DNA from: a virus
DNA length: 27,208 nt
IMG/VR virus record: IMGVR_UViG_3300031643_000009
Location: 1-27,208 of that record
Reading direction: 5' to 3' (one strand)
Position numbers and translations under genes: made by a program. The notes under the pieces were generated by a model, which searched no databases, was not told the origin of the DNA, and saw only the letters and a program-made list of their open reading frames with translations. Shown piece after piece: positions 19,800 through 27,208 of this stretch. Every line of letters begins with the position of its first letter. The first letter of the stretch is position 1.

Positions 19800-21424
19800 A
19801 CATGACGGTATTAACAGTGCCGGATGATAAGGGAAAGTGGTATCCCTCGCTGGGGAGCCGGGTCTGCGACTTCATCGAGGAGAACCTGGTGTTCGGGCCC
19901 GGGGACCTGCGCGGAGAAAAAGCCAGGCTCGATGCCGATAAGAGAGCTCTCATCTGGCGGATGTATGAGGTATATCCCCAGAGGCACCGGATGGCGGGGC
20001 GGCGGCGGTTCAAAAGAGTGGGGATAAGCCTGGCGAAGGGGATGGCCAAGACGGAACTGGCGGCCTGGATAGCGATTTGCGAGCTGCACCCCGAAGCCCT
20101 GGTGAGATGCACGGGTTTCGATAAGAAGGGCAATCCCATCGGGGGGCCGGTCAACGACCCTTATATCCCGGTGGTGGCATATACGGAAGAGCAGTCGGAC
20201 GAGCTCCTTTACGGGACTATCAAGGTCATTCTCGAAGAATGCGACCTGGGCAAAGACTTCGACATCGGTCTGGAGCGGATCATGAGGAAGCGGGGAGACG
20301 GGAAGGTGGTATCGCTTTCCTCGTCTCCTAACGCCCGCGACGGCGCCCGGACGACCTTCTCCGCCATGGACGAGACGCACTGGTGGACATTACCGCGTTT
20401 ATTAAGAGCCCACCAGACGATGGTGGCCAACCTGGCCAAGAGAAAAAAGGCCGACCCATGGAACCTTGAGATAACGACGGCGCCGGAGCCGGGGGCGGGG
20501 AGCGTCGCGGAAAGCGCCATGGAATACGCCCGGGAAGTGAAAGAGGGACGTATAAAGGATACCCGGTTCTTTTATTATCACCGTCAGGCATCGGATGAGC
20601 ATCCGCTGAATGCCGTGAAAGACATCAGGGCGGCGGTGATAGAGGCCTCCGGAATGGCGGCATCATGGCGGGATATCGACGCGATTGTCGCTCTGTCTCA
20701 GGACCCTACGACCGACATGACTTTTTTCGACCGGGTGTATTGCAACCGGCTGGTGAAGGCTTCACAGAAAGCCTTTGATATCGAAGAGTGGAAGCCGCTG
20801 GCCAAGAAAAACTACCGGGTAAAAGACAGGGCACTGATTACGCTGGGGTTTGACGGCGCCATGTTCCACGATTCGGTGGGTCTGGTGGGGACGGAAATCG
20901 AGACGGGATACCAGTTCGTCCTGGGACTCTGGGAATGCCCTTACGGGAAGAAGGACTGGCAGGCGCCGGTAGAGGAAATTGAAGAGGCGGTGGTAGCCGC
21001 TTTCGAGAATTACGATGTCTGGCGGCTCTACGCGGACCCTCAATACTGGCTTTCCTATACCGCGCAGTGGGCGGGTCTATACGGCAAGGAGAGGGTCGTC
21101 GAATGGTACACGAACCGGTACAACCAGATGTGCTACGCGATAGAGGCCTTCGCCACGGCGATAAAAAGCCAGGAATTGAGTCATGAAAACCACAAGGGGC
21201 TGGAGAGGCATATCGGGAATGCTTTTAAGCAGGAGCTTAATAAGCGGGACGAGCAGGGGAAGCGCCTGTGGGTGATACATAAGGAGCGGGGAGACAGTGC
21301 CAATAAGATAGACCTGGCCATGGCGGCGATATTGAGCTGGAAGGCGAGGCTGGACGCGGTGGCGCTGAATGTGAATAAGCGCAGCGTATATGACGAACGG
21401 GGACCATTAAGCTATAAAATATAA
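19796..21424 (+). CDS. terL: Terminase large subunit
   Basis: A 542-residue ATPase-nuclease that drives DNA into the head and cuts it. A variant Walker A is at about 77-88 (ISLAKGMAKTEL, with Lys instead of the classical GKS/T order, as in related terminases), Walker B with catalytic Glu at FSAMDETHWW (about 188-197), a coupling region VAYTEEQSDE, and RNase-H-like nuclease acids at LGFDG (Asp353), LYADPQYW (Asp414) and near ANKIDLAMAA (about 515). The length is typical. The TTG at 19796 overlaps the small-subunit stop with GGAG eight bases upstream; the ATG at 19802 is an alternative. Confidence 0.95.
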   Translation: MNMTVLTVPDDKGKWYPSLGSRVCDFIEENLVFGPGDLRGEKARLDADKRALIWRMYEVYPQRHRMAGRRRFKRVGISLAKGMAKTELAAWIAICELHPEALVRCTGFDKKGNPIGGPVNDPYIPVVAYTEEQSDELLYGTIKVILEECDLGKDFDIGLERIMRKRGDGKVVSLSSSPNARDGARTTFSAMDETHWWTLPRLLRAHQTMVANLAKRKKADPWNLEITTAPEPGAGSVAESAMEYAREVKEGRIKDTRFFYYHRQASDEHPLNAVKDIRAAVIEASGMAASWRDIDAIVALSQDPTTDMTFFDRVYCNRLVKASQKAFDIEEWKPLAKKNYRVKDRALITLGFDGAMFHDSVGLVGTEIETGYQFVLGLWECPYGKKDWQAPVEEIEEAVVAAFENYDVWRLYADPQYWLSYTAQWAGLYGKERVVEWYTNRYNQMCYAIEAFATAIKSQELSHENHKGLERHIGNAFKQELNKRDEQGKRLWVIHKERGDSANKIDLAMAAILSWKARLDAVALNVNKRSVYDERGPLSYKI

Positions 21425-21445
21425 TCTTCGGATAGGGAGACTCAG

Positions 21446-22741
21446 ATGGCGAATCCCATAACGAAATTTTTAAATAATTTCAGGAAGAGCCTGGCGATAA
21501 CATTTTATAATGGCGCCAGATTAATGGGCGGAAGCTACCGCGGTGATTTTAAAACATTCTTTACCGAATTAAGTTACAGTGACAGCGATGCGGGGATACC
21601 GGTGACCAGAGATAAGGCGCTTAATTACACGGCATTCTGGTCGTGCGTGACATTGCTGGCGGGGACGCTGGCATCGCTTTCCTGCTTTTTATACCTTCGG
21701 AGGGGGCAGCGGGGAAGAGAGAAGGCGGTGGAGCACTCGCTATATCACAGATTACATAGCGAGCCGAACCCGGAGATGGACAGCTTTTCCTATTTTGAGA
21801 CTTTGATGTACCACCTGATAGCATCCAACGGCAATGCCTATTCATTTATAGACTGGGACGAGGACCGAACGACAATCAAGGCATTATGGCCGATGAATCC
21901 GGATAAAGTAACCAAAGCCCGGAGTGAGAACCGCGAGATTGTGTATCAATACCAGGCAGAAAACGGCCAGATTACGTTGCCTGCATACAGGGTCTGGCAT
22001 ATACCCGGGTTTGGTTATGATGGGATGATGGGCTATACACCGCTGACCTATGCCAGGAATCAGATAGGACTGGGAATAGCCGCCGAGAAAATGGGCTCTA
22101 AGCTATTCGCCAATGGGCTGACCTTCGGGGGCTTCCTGGAACACCCCAATCAAATGTCAGATATAGCTCTTCAGCATTGGGAAAAGCAATTAAAAGAAAA
22201 ACATGAAGGCGTCGATAAGGCGCACCGATTACTCATCCTCGAAGAGGGGATGAAGTACAGCAAGAATCATATCTCTCCCCAAGACGCGCAGATGCTGGAA
22301 GCGAGGAAATTCCAGCGGAACGAGATGGCGTCCTTCTTTCATATTCCGCCGCACATGATAGGCGACCTGGAGAGGGCAACGTTCTCAAACATCGAGGAGC
22401 AATCGCTGGAGTTCGTCGTCTATACGATGCGGCCCTGGCTGGTGCGCTGGGAGAGGTCGATGAACCGGCAGCTGCTCTTGCCGGATGAGAAGCAGAATTA
22501 TTATGTCGAATTCCTCGTAGACAGCCTGCTGCGGGGGAATATCGAGAGTCGGTACCGGGCGTACGCGATAGGGCGGAACTGGGGATGGCTGACGCCTAAC
22601 AGGATATGCGAGTTTGAGAATCTTGAGCCGATACCTCCGGAGGATGGTGGGGATACTTTTCTTTCACCGCAGAATATGATGCCCGCGGATGAGTTCAACA
22701 ACTCAATGCTGAAGCCCCCCGCCTCCATAGATAAACAATAA
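21446..22741 (+). CDS. Portal protein (HK97 family)
   Basis: A 431-residue protein that forms the dodecameric ring for DNA entry. It shows the HK97-portal pattern: ALNYTAFWSCVTLLAGTLAS, SLYHRLHSEPNPEMDSFSYF, LIASNGNAYSFIDWDE, WPMNPDKV, VWHIPGFGYDGMMGYTPLTY, ARKFQRNEMASFFHIPPHMI and an ATFSNIEEQSLEFV segment. The length is normal. The start is ATG 21446 after GGGAGA. It lies 21 bp from the terminase stop. Confidence 0.95.
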   Translation: MANPITKFLNNFRKSLAITFYNGARLMGGSYRGDFKTFFTELSYSDSDAGIPVTRDKALNYTAFWSCVTLLAGTLASLSCFLYLRRGQRGREKAVEHSLYHRLHSEPNPEMDSFSYFETLMYHLIASNGNAYSFIDWDEDRTTIKALWPMNPDKVTKARSENREIVYQYQAENGQITLPAYRVWHIPGFGYDGMMGYTPLTYARNQIGLGIAAEKMGSKLFANGLTFGGFLEHPNQMSDIALQHWEKQLKEKHEGVDKAHRLLILEEGMKYSKNHISPQDAQMLEARKFQRNEMASFFHIPPHMIGDLERATFSNIEEQSLEFVVYTMRPWLVRWERSMNRQLLLPDEKQNYYVEFLVDSLLRGNIESRYRAYAIGRNWGWLTPNRICEFENLEPIPPEDGGDTFLSPQNMMPADEFNNSMLKPPASIDKQ

Positions 22742-22763
22742 ATCAATATTTCAGGAGGAGATG

Positions 22764-22934
22764 ATGCTTTACGACCAGCAAGGGAATGAAATTAAACCAC
22801 CGATGCCGCCGATGGGCCCGGATGAATTTATAGAAAAAGGCTTTCCCTCGATAGCATGGGGCGGGCTAACGTGGTGGCAGAGAATCATGGTCGTGTTGTC
22901 TTTGACTCTATACTGCCCTGATATGACCGAGTAA
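22764..22934 (+). CDS. Small protein between portal and protease
   Basis: A 56-residue protein (MLYDQQGNEIKPPMPPMGPD to YCPDMTE) with a Pro-rich N-half and a short hydrophobic segment (WWQRIMVVLSLTLY) near the end. AGGAGGAG precedes the ATGs at 22761 and 22764; the second is better spaced. It is followed at once by a perfect UUCG-loop terminator. Function unknown; it is in the head operon and might be a minor head or scaffold factor. Confidence 0.6.
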   Translation: MLYDQQGNEIKPPMPPMGPDEFIEKGFPSIAWGGLTWWQRIMVVLSLTLYCPDMTE

Positions 22935-22957
22935 ACAATATTTAGCGTGAAATAATT

Positions 22958-22979
22958 GCCCTCTTCGGAGGGCTTTTTT
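22958..22979 (+). terminator. UUCG-loop terminator inside the head operon
   Basis: GCCCTC (22958-22963), TTCG, GAGGGC (22968-22973), then six T. A textbook intrinsic terminator between portal and protease, which would cut off all later virion genes unless read through. Confidence 0.9.
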
Positions 22980-22992
22980 ATTGGGGGGAGAA

Positions 22993-23904
22993 ATGCCAAT
23001 ACCTAAGCCTGGAGAAGATGAAACGGAAGAAGAGTTTATCAGCCGTTGCATGAGTGATGAATTGATGAACGAGGAATACCCCGACGAAGACGTGCGCGCC
23101 GGGGTCTGCTATACGCAATGGGAAAATCGAGATAAGGGAGGTCCCAAGATGGAATTAGAACGAAAGTCATTTACCGGTATCGAACTCAAAGCCGATAAGC
23201 CGGGGGCATTTATCGCCCGGATTGCCACGCTGAAGGTCATCGATAAGGACGGCGATGTCACTCTGCCCGGCGCATTCCCGGAGGGGAAGACGATACTTAT
23301 CTCTGCCTATATGCACGGGAGCTGGATGGGCGAGCTGCCGGTGGGGAAGGGTGTAATCCATGAGCAGGGTGAAGAGGTACTGGTGGAGGGGGATTTCAAC
23401 CTCAACTCCGATACAGGCAAAGAGCATTACGAGACGATTAAATTCGCGCCGGACCTGCAGGAATGGAGCTACGGATTCAAGATAATCGACGCCGAAGAGG
23501 ATACGGAATACGAAGGCAACCATGTCAACCGCATCTTGAAGAAACTCGATGTGTTCGAGGCGTCGCCGGTATTGCGCGGCGCCGGCATGAACACGGCCAC
23601 GCTGGCCATAAAAAACGATAATAAAGAGGGCCTGACCTTTACAGTCCAGGCGGAAGCGGCGCTTGCTGCCGTAAACGACCTGGTGGCCCGCGCGAAGTCG
23701 CTTGCTGACTTGAGGCGGAAGGAAGGTCGGGACCTTTCCAAAAACAGCAGGGAAGAAATCTCCAGGCTGCATGATGGGCTTGGGGAAATCGAGGTCGAAA
23801 TAAAAACCCTGCTCGAAAAACCCGAAGATGCTCTAAGTGAAAGCATCAGGACCGAGCTCAAGAGGGCTTTCATAACAATCAAATACATATATGGAGGAAA
23901 TTAA
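22993..23904 (+). CDS. HK97-type prohead protease with N-terminal extension
   Basis: A 303-residue protein. The first 50 residues (PKPGEDETEEEFISRCMSDE and DVRAGVCYTQW) are a Cys-containing motif often found in phage head proteins. The protease core follows: ARIATLKVIDKDGDV, ISAYMHGSWMGELPVGKG with the catalytic-type His, DLQEWSYGFKI with the Ser strand, and VFEASPVLRGAG. The C-terminal coiled coil may act as scaffold. ATG 22993 is the long start. GGGAGG at 23136-23141, seven bases before the in-frame ATG 23149 (MELERKSFTG), should give a 251-residue core product as well. Confidence 0.9.
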   Translation: MPIPKPGEDETEEEFISRCMSDELMNEEYPDEDVRAGVCYTQWENRDKGGPKMELERKSFTGIELKADKPGAFIARIATLKVIDKDGDVTLPGAFPEGKTILISAYMHGSWMGELPVGKGVIHEQGEEVLVEGDFNLNSDTGKEHYETIKFAPDLQEWSYGFKIIDAEEDTEYEGNHVNRILKKLDVFEASPVLRGAGMNTATLAIKNDNKEGLTFTVQAEAALAAVNDLVARAKSLADLRRKEGRDLSKNSREEISRLHDGLGEIEVEIKTLLEKPEDALSESIRTELKRAFITIKYIYGGN

Positions 23905-23905
23905 C

Positions 23906-25180
23906 ATGAGTACGAAACTCAAAACAAAGCATACAACCTTGAAGGACCTGCGCGGCAGGCAGGAAGAAATCGGGAAAACAATCACCCAGGTATTCGAGGA
24001 AGCCGGCGACGAGAAAGACATGGATTTCTCCAGGGTTAAGGTCCTGGGAGAAGGCGATACCGCCGCGAAGCTGGCAGAGCTCAAAAAGCTCAACGATGAG
24101 TCCGGCGATATCCATGACGACATCAAGGCGCTGGAAGAGGCCGAGGACATAATCCGGAAAGCGCGGCAGGCAGCCGATGAGGCAGCCGGATTCACCGGGG
24201 AAGTCCCGAGGGAAGACCCGGGCAAAGCCGCTGCCCCCGCCAAATCAATCGGCGAGCAGTTCATGGAGAAGGCGCTGAACAAGAAAGGCGCCCGCGGAGA
24301 ATTAGACGTCGACCTGAAGAGCATCGTGCAGACGGGCGCCGGCTGGGCGCCGGAGTCGATGCGGCTGCCGAGGGTCGAGCTCTACCCGCTGCGCCCGCTC
24401 CGGGTGGCCGACGCTTTCCCCACCTATCCGACCGGCGCATCCGACATCAAGTACATGGAGGAGACGACCCATACCGATAACGCCGCGGAAATCGCGGAAG
24501 AGGACGATGCTGCCAGCCCGACGGCTTACGGCGAAGGGGCTATCGCCATGACCGAGCGCTCCGTGCCGGTCGAGAAAATCGCCGTCTGGATTCCGGTCAC
24601 CGAGGAGCAGCTCGAGGACGTTGAAGGAATCGGCGCATTTATCGAGAGTCGCCTGACCTACATGGTCAGGAACCGCCTGGACGGGCAGCTGGTAGCCGGC
24701 AGCGGCTCGACGCCCAGTCTCCGGGGAGTGCTTCATGCCAGCGGCATCCAGACGCAGGCGAAGAGCACCGACCCGACCCCCGACGCATTCTTCAAAGCCA
24801 TGACCAAGATAAGGGGCACCACGGCCGGCACCGGTTTCGCCGAGCCTTCCCATTCCCTTATCCACCCGAGCGACTGGCAGGATATACGGCTGCTCCGCAC
24901 AGCGGACGGGATATACATCTTCGGCAGCCCGATGGATCCCGGGCCGGAGAGGCTCTGGGGCGTACCGGTCATCGTGACATCCGCCGAGACGCAAAATACC
25001 GGCGTCGTGGGCGACTTCACGAACTATGCCGCGCTCTTCGTTAAGAGGGGGCTGGCGATAGAGACTACCACCAGTCACGGCGAACTGTTCGCTTCCGGCG
25101 TGGTAGCCATCAAGGCCACGATGCGCTGCGCGGCAGTCTACTTCCGCGGCACGGCATTCTGTCAGGTAACCGGCATCTAA
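23906..25180 (+). CDS. Major capsid protein (HK97 fold)
   Basis: A 424-residue shell protein. Residues about 1-105 form a charged coiled-coil delta domain removed by the prohead protease; the mature part begins near GGARG-like ARGELDVDLKS. HK97-fold features include LRPLRVADAFPTYPTGASDI, the E-loop-like region YMEETTHTDNAAEIAE, PVEKIAVWIPVTEEQLED, LLRTADGIYIFG and RLWGVPVIVTSA, with a closing ATMRCAAVYFRGTAF. GGAGG at 23893-23897 is eight bases before ATG 23906, preferred over ATG 23891, which overlaps the protease gene. Confidence 0.95.
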   Translation: MSTKLKTKHTTLKDLRGRQEEIGKTITQVFEEAGDEKDMDFSRVKVLGEGDTAAKLAELKKLNDESGDIHDDIKALEEAEDIIRKARQAADEAAGFTGEVPREDPGKAAAPAKSIGEQFMEKALNKKGARGELDVDLKSIVQTGAGWAPESMRLPRVELYPLRPLRVADAFPTYPTGASDIKYMEETTHTDNAAEIAEEDDAASPTAYGEGAIAMTERSVPVEKIAVWIPVTEEQLEDVEGIGAFIESRLTYMVRNRLDGQLVAGSGSTPSLRGVLHASGIQTQAKSTDPTPDAFFKAMTKIRGTTAGTGFAEPSHSLIHPSDWQDIRLLRTADGIYIFGSPMDPGPERLWGVPVIVTSAETQNTGVVGDFTNYAALFVKRGLAIETTTSHGELFASGVVAIKATMRCAAVYFRGTAFCQVTGI

Positions 25181-25203
25181 ACCGGAGAGGAAAGAAAATC
25201 TTA

Positions 25204-25230
25204 GGGGCGGCTTGACAGCCGCCCCTTCTT
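25204..25230 (+). terminator. Hairpin terminator after the capsid gene
   Basis: GGGGCGGC (25204-25211), loop TTGACA, GCCGCCCC (25218-25225), then TTCTT. A perfect 8-bp GC stem with a modest T tract; it could reduce expression downstream of the capsid or protect its mRNA end. Confidence 0.75.
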
Positions 25231-25249
25231 AATCGGGAGGAATAATATC

Positions 25250-25564
25250 ATGGGAAAAATCAGTGGCGGAACAATAATCGAAGGTTCCATACCGGTCGGC
25301 GCTATCACCGCGACGGGTAATATCGGGCCATACCTCATCGAGCTTGTAACTGCTACCGGCGGCGCCATCACCCGGACACTCCCGGCGGTCGCCAGCAGCA
25401 AATACCACGAGTTCACCATCATCAAGGTCGATTCCAGCGCGAATGCCGTGACTATCGAGGGTAACGGCGCGGAGACGATAAACGGGGCCGCGAACATCGA
25501 GCTTTCCGCGCAATACGAGAGCGTGAGAGTCGCCTGCGATGGCACCAGCTGGTATATCGTTTAA
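25250..25564 (+). CDS. Capsid decoration / fibre-like beta protein
   Basis: A 104-residue beta-rich protein. GAITRTLPAVASSKYHEFTI, VDSSANAVTIEGNGAETING and ELSAQYESVRVACDGTSWYI match a repeated beta-prism pattern common in phage fibres and head decoration proteins. Its place just after the capsid gene suggests a decoration protein on the shell. GGGAGG is just before ATG 25250. The TAA overlaps an upstream in-frame part of the next gene. Confidence 0.7.
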   Translation: MGKISGGTIIEGSIPVGAITATGNIGPYLIELVTATGGAITRTLPAVASSKYHEFTIIKVDSSANAVTIEGNGAETINGAANIELSAQYESVRVACDGTSWYIV

Positions 25565-25596
25565 TGACCGGGAATAAATATTTCAGGAGGGAAAAA

Positions 25597-26229
25597 ATGA
25601 AAAAATACCTGACGACAATCATACTGCTGATAACCCTGTTGGTATCCGCGGTCTTCGTCTTTTCCAGCTGCGAAACAGAGCCAGTCTTACCTCCGGCGCC
25701 CGTGCCTTCCGGGGAGCCGGCTATTACGCCGGCCATTACGCCGCCGGGGGCTTATCCCAGCTCAATGATACCGACAGCCAACAACAGCTTCGATATCGGT
25801 AAGGCTACGAAGCAATGGCGCCACTTTTATCTTTACGGGAATATCTTTACCAGTGACGGCTCCGGCAATCTGACTCTACCGACTTCAACTACGACCCTCG
25901 TTGGCACTGATACCACAGACACGCTCACGAATAAGTCGTTGACGAGTCCGACGATAACCGGAACGGTCTCTGGCAATGCGACTTATACAAATCCAACGAT
26001 ATCAACCATTTCCAACAATGGCACACTCACTTTGCCGGCGGATACTTCCGATACAATGGTGGGCAGAGCTACTACCGATACCCTCACCAACAAGACACTG
26101 ACATCACCGACAATAGGGGGCACTTCGGTGGTATCCAACCGCGCGCTTCCGGAGTCAGTTCTAATTTGTCTAGCGGGAGCGTTGTCGTTACTCATGGTAT
26201 GGCTGGAACTCCCACCCGGATATTTCTGA
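25597..26229 (+). CDS. Fibre-motif protein with lipoprotein signal, frameshifted end
   Basis: A 210-residue protein. Residues 1-25 form a bacterial lipoprotein signal: MKK, a hydrophobic helix (YLTTIILLITLLVSAVFV), and the lipobox Phe-Ser-Ser-Cys. A Pro-rich spacer follows. The body has two fibre-type repeats, VGTDTTDTLTNKSLTSPTI and VGRATTDTLTNKTLTSPTI, typical of phage tail or head fibres. AGGAGGG is spaced well for ATG 25597. The last residues (VLICLAGALSLLMVWLELPP) look out of frame; the expected C-terminus continues in the overlapping frame at 26166-26369. A lipid-anchored fibre-like protein inside a head operon is unusual; it may be displayed on the host surface. Confidence 0.65.
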   Translation: MKKYLTTIILLITLLVSAVFVFSSCETEPVLPPAPVPSGEPAITPAITPPGAYPSSMIPTANNSFDIGKATKQWRHFYLYGNIFTSDGSGNLTLPTSTTTLVGTDTTDTLTNKSLTSPTITGTVSGNATYTNPTISTISNNGTLTLPADTSDTMVGRATTDTLTNKTLTSPTIGGTSVVSNRALPESVLICLAGALSLLMVWLELPPGYF

Positions 26230-26369
26230 CATACTCGGTTACTCCCACATATACCCAGGGTACTGCCTTATATCCATCTTCAATCAATGCGACAGCCTTT
26301 ACTATCAACACGGCAAATACCTCTGTAGTAGCTGCGGTGTACTGGTTGGCTCTTATCGCCGATGAATAG
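26166..26369 (+). pseudogene. C-terminal part of the fibre-motif protein in another frame
   Basis: This frame, with SSGSVVVTHGMAGTPTRIFL, then SINATAFTINTANTSVVAAV and YWLAL, is the usual C-terminal domain of phage fibre proteins (short TH-Gly-x-Gly-x-x-Pro-x-Arg turn, then a final Trp-x-Ala strand). It has no ribosome-binding site at its 5' end. It is most likely the natural end of the lipoprotein fibre gene, reached after a -1 shift somewhere between about 26115 and 26163; a G5 run lies at 26116-26120. It is a mutation, a programmed shift or a sequence error. Confidence 0.6.
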
Positions 26370-26373
26370 ATTA

Positions 26374-26446
26374 GCCCCGCCCCCGGGCAAGGCGGGGCAT
26401 CATCCTCCTTTGCGACAGTGGGCGGGATATAACCCGCCCCACTGTC
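26374..26446 (+). terminator. Two consecutive GC-rich hairpins
   Basis: Hairpin 1: GCCCCGCC (26374-26381) with GGCGGGGC (26391-26398). Hairpin 2: GACAGTGGGCGGG (26414-26426) with CCCGCCCCACTGTC (26433-26446), one bulged base, loop ATATAA, followed by TCTT. Neither has a long T tract, so they may act as processing or stability elements as much as terminators. The gap from 26370 to 26476 holds nothing else. Confidence 0.6.
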
Positions 26447-26476
26447 TCTTGAGTTATATATATCAGGAGAAGAAAG

Positions 26477-26692
26477 ATGGAACATAAATGCAAATATTTC
26501 ACCAGGAATCAAGAGGGACGCCTTGTCTGCGTTCAGTGCGGCGAGCCGTCGCCGCGGGAAACCGGGATGGAGGATAAAAACACGGCGCCGGCAGAGAACA
26601 AAATCGATGAGCGGCGCGAAACGAAGCAGATATGGCCACCCGAGGCAAAACGGCAGAAGAAGGTCATGAAGAAAACCGGCAGGAGGAGGTAA
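26477..26692 (+). CDS. Small zinc-ribbon-like head-region protein
   Basis: A 71-residue protein. CKYFTRNQEGRLVCVQCGEP holds a Cys, then a Cys-x2-Cys, that could bind a metal with His3; the rest is basic and charged, ending KKTGRRR. Short proteins of this type are common after capsid genes. AGGAGAAG precedes ATG 26477. It ends three bases before the next gene. The role is unknown. Confidence 0.6.
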   Translation: MEHKCKYFTRNQEGRLVCVQCGEPSPRETGMEDKNTAPAENKIDERRETKQIWPPEAKRQKKVMKKTGRRR

Positions 26693-26695
26693 GAT

Positions 26696-27109
26696 ATGGC
26701 GAACGCACTTTACGATAAAGGAAGAGAGCACTTTCTGGACGGAAGTCTGGACTGGGACACGCAGGATATCAGGTTCGTCTTCACCGACCACGGCGAAGAT
26801 ACGCCGGTAGTGGCGACCGATGAAGACCTGGACGACATCGATGACGGCAGTGCCACTATCGCTACCAGCGACACGCTGGCGTCGAAGACGATCGCCGCCG
26901 GAGTCGCCGACGCTGCCGATTCAACCGTCAGCACGGTCAGCGGAGCCGAGTTCGAGAGCATCAATATCTACTATCACACCGGCACCGCCGGCACATCGTT
27001 GCTGATAGCCTACATCGACACCGCCACCGGGTTGCCCTGCACCCCCAACGGCGGGGATATAACCGTCCAGTGGGACTCCAGCGCCAACAAGAAGATATTC
27101 AAGCTGTAA
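26696..27109 (+). CDS. Conserved virion-region protein
   Basis: A 137-residue protein. ANALYDKGREHFLDGSLDWD, IRFVFTDHGEDTP, an Ala-rich middle with GVADAADSTVSTVSG, and LIAYIDTATGLPCTPNGGDI to NKKIFKL match a protein family often seen among phage head and tail genes, whose role is not established. GGAGGAGG is just before ATG 26696. The context supports a virion or assembly protein. Confidence 0.75.
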   Translation: MANALYDKGREHFLDGSLDWDTQDIRFVFTDHGEDTPVVATDEDLDDIDDGSATIATSDTLASKTIAAGVADAADSTVSTVSGAEFESINIYYHTGTAGTSLLIAYIDTATGLPCTPNGGDITVQWDSSANKKIFKL

Positions 27110-27118
27110 AGGAGCGAG

Positions 27119-27208
27119 ATGGTAGAGATTCTAAAATCGAAGCTGTCCGAGATGACGGTCAGCCGTGACGGGCTGGACGTGGTGCTGGTGAAGAACGGGC
27201 AGCGGGTA
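27119..27208 (+). CDS. Start of the next virion gene (partial)
   Basis: ATG 27119 after AAGGAGCG opens a frame that runs off the window after 30 codons (MVEILKSKLSEMTVSRDGLD, then VVLVKNGQRV). Too little is visible to name it; head-tail connector genes are expected next. Confidence 0.5.
   Translation, partial: MVEILKSKLSEMTVSRDGLDVVLVKNGQRV

Noticed and set aside
24302-25078. 258-codon minus-strand frame opposite the capsid gene
   Set aside because: It is the GC-rich shadow of the capsid gene's codon pattern, with no ribosome site and no sensible protein motifs.
1-27208. Diversity-generating retroelement acting on the tail genes
   Set aside because: No reverse transcriptase gene and no template/variable repeat pair were seen in the window.

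Overview
The window is most of a temperate, siphovirus-like tailed phage (Caudoviricetes, HK97-type head) that infects a bacterium. The evidence is a P27-like small terminase, large terminase, HK97-type portal, prohead protease, coiled-coil-plus-HK97 major capsid protein, tape-measure C-terminus, Dit-like and hub-like tail proteins, a large serine integrase and an XRE repressor. Strong Shine-Dalgarno sites, frequent TTG starts and near-perfect sigma70 promoters fit a bacterial host. Chloroflexota/Dehalococcoidia is my guess from the overall look of the proteins, with low confidence. Base composition is mosaic: the virion genes are GC-rich, while several early-gene blocks (about 8.0-8.5, 9.7-10.4, 12.8-15.1 and 16.5-17.0 kb) are clearly AT-richer.

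Layout. 1-4.3 kb (+): end of the tape measure, two tail-tip proteins, then a lysis-like cassette of small membrane proteins and a predicted cysteine hydrolase. 4.3-4.86 kb: a bidirectional terminator, a small minus-strand membrane ORF, ten exact-period 28-bp tandem repeats and a candidate attP dyad. 4.86-7.0 kb (-): serine integrase, TM2 protein and repressor. About 7.0-7.1 kb: a divergent lysis/lysogeny switch that looks leaderless in both directions. 7.1-17.2 kb (+): a long, tightly overlapping early operon. It is mostly unknown small proteins, plus ASCH, DUF6166, winged-helix, radical-SAM-like DUF5131, C5-methyltransferase-like, phosphoribosyltransferase-like, HNH-like and nucleoside-deoxyribosyltransferase-like proteins. 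17.3-18.5 kb: a candidate late regulator followed by a consensus promoter, an immediate terminator, about 270 nt of structured non-coding leader and a second terminator. 18.5-27.2 kb (+): two HNH proteins, terminases, portal, protease, capsid, decoration/fibre proteins and the start of the connector genes.

How it works together. Tail and lysis genes run uninterrupted into the integrase region. This implies an intact attP, so the sequence is a free, circular or circularly permuted phage genome rather than a prophage cut at its attachment site. The region between the late regulator and the terminase resembles the lambda Q-PR'-tR' arrangement, and hairpins recur between the late genes, so late expression may depend on processive antitermination.

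The most unusual items are: the Q/PR'/tR'-like module with its structured leader; a fibre-motif protein carrying a lipoprotein signal and broken by a frameshift; two related 26-residue membrane miniproteins in different operons; the 28-bp repeat array; two proteins sharing a Cys-His-Asp/Glu hydrolase-like pattern; and a near-identical gene pair that brackets a nucleotide-metabolism gene.
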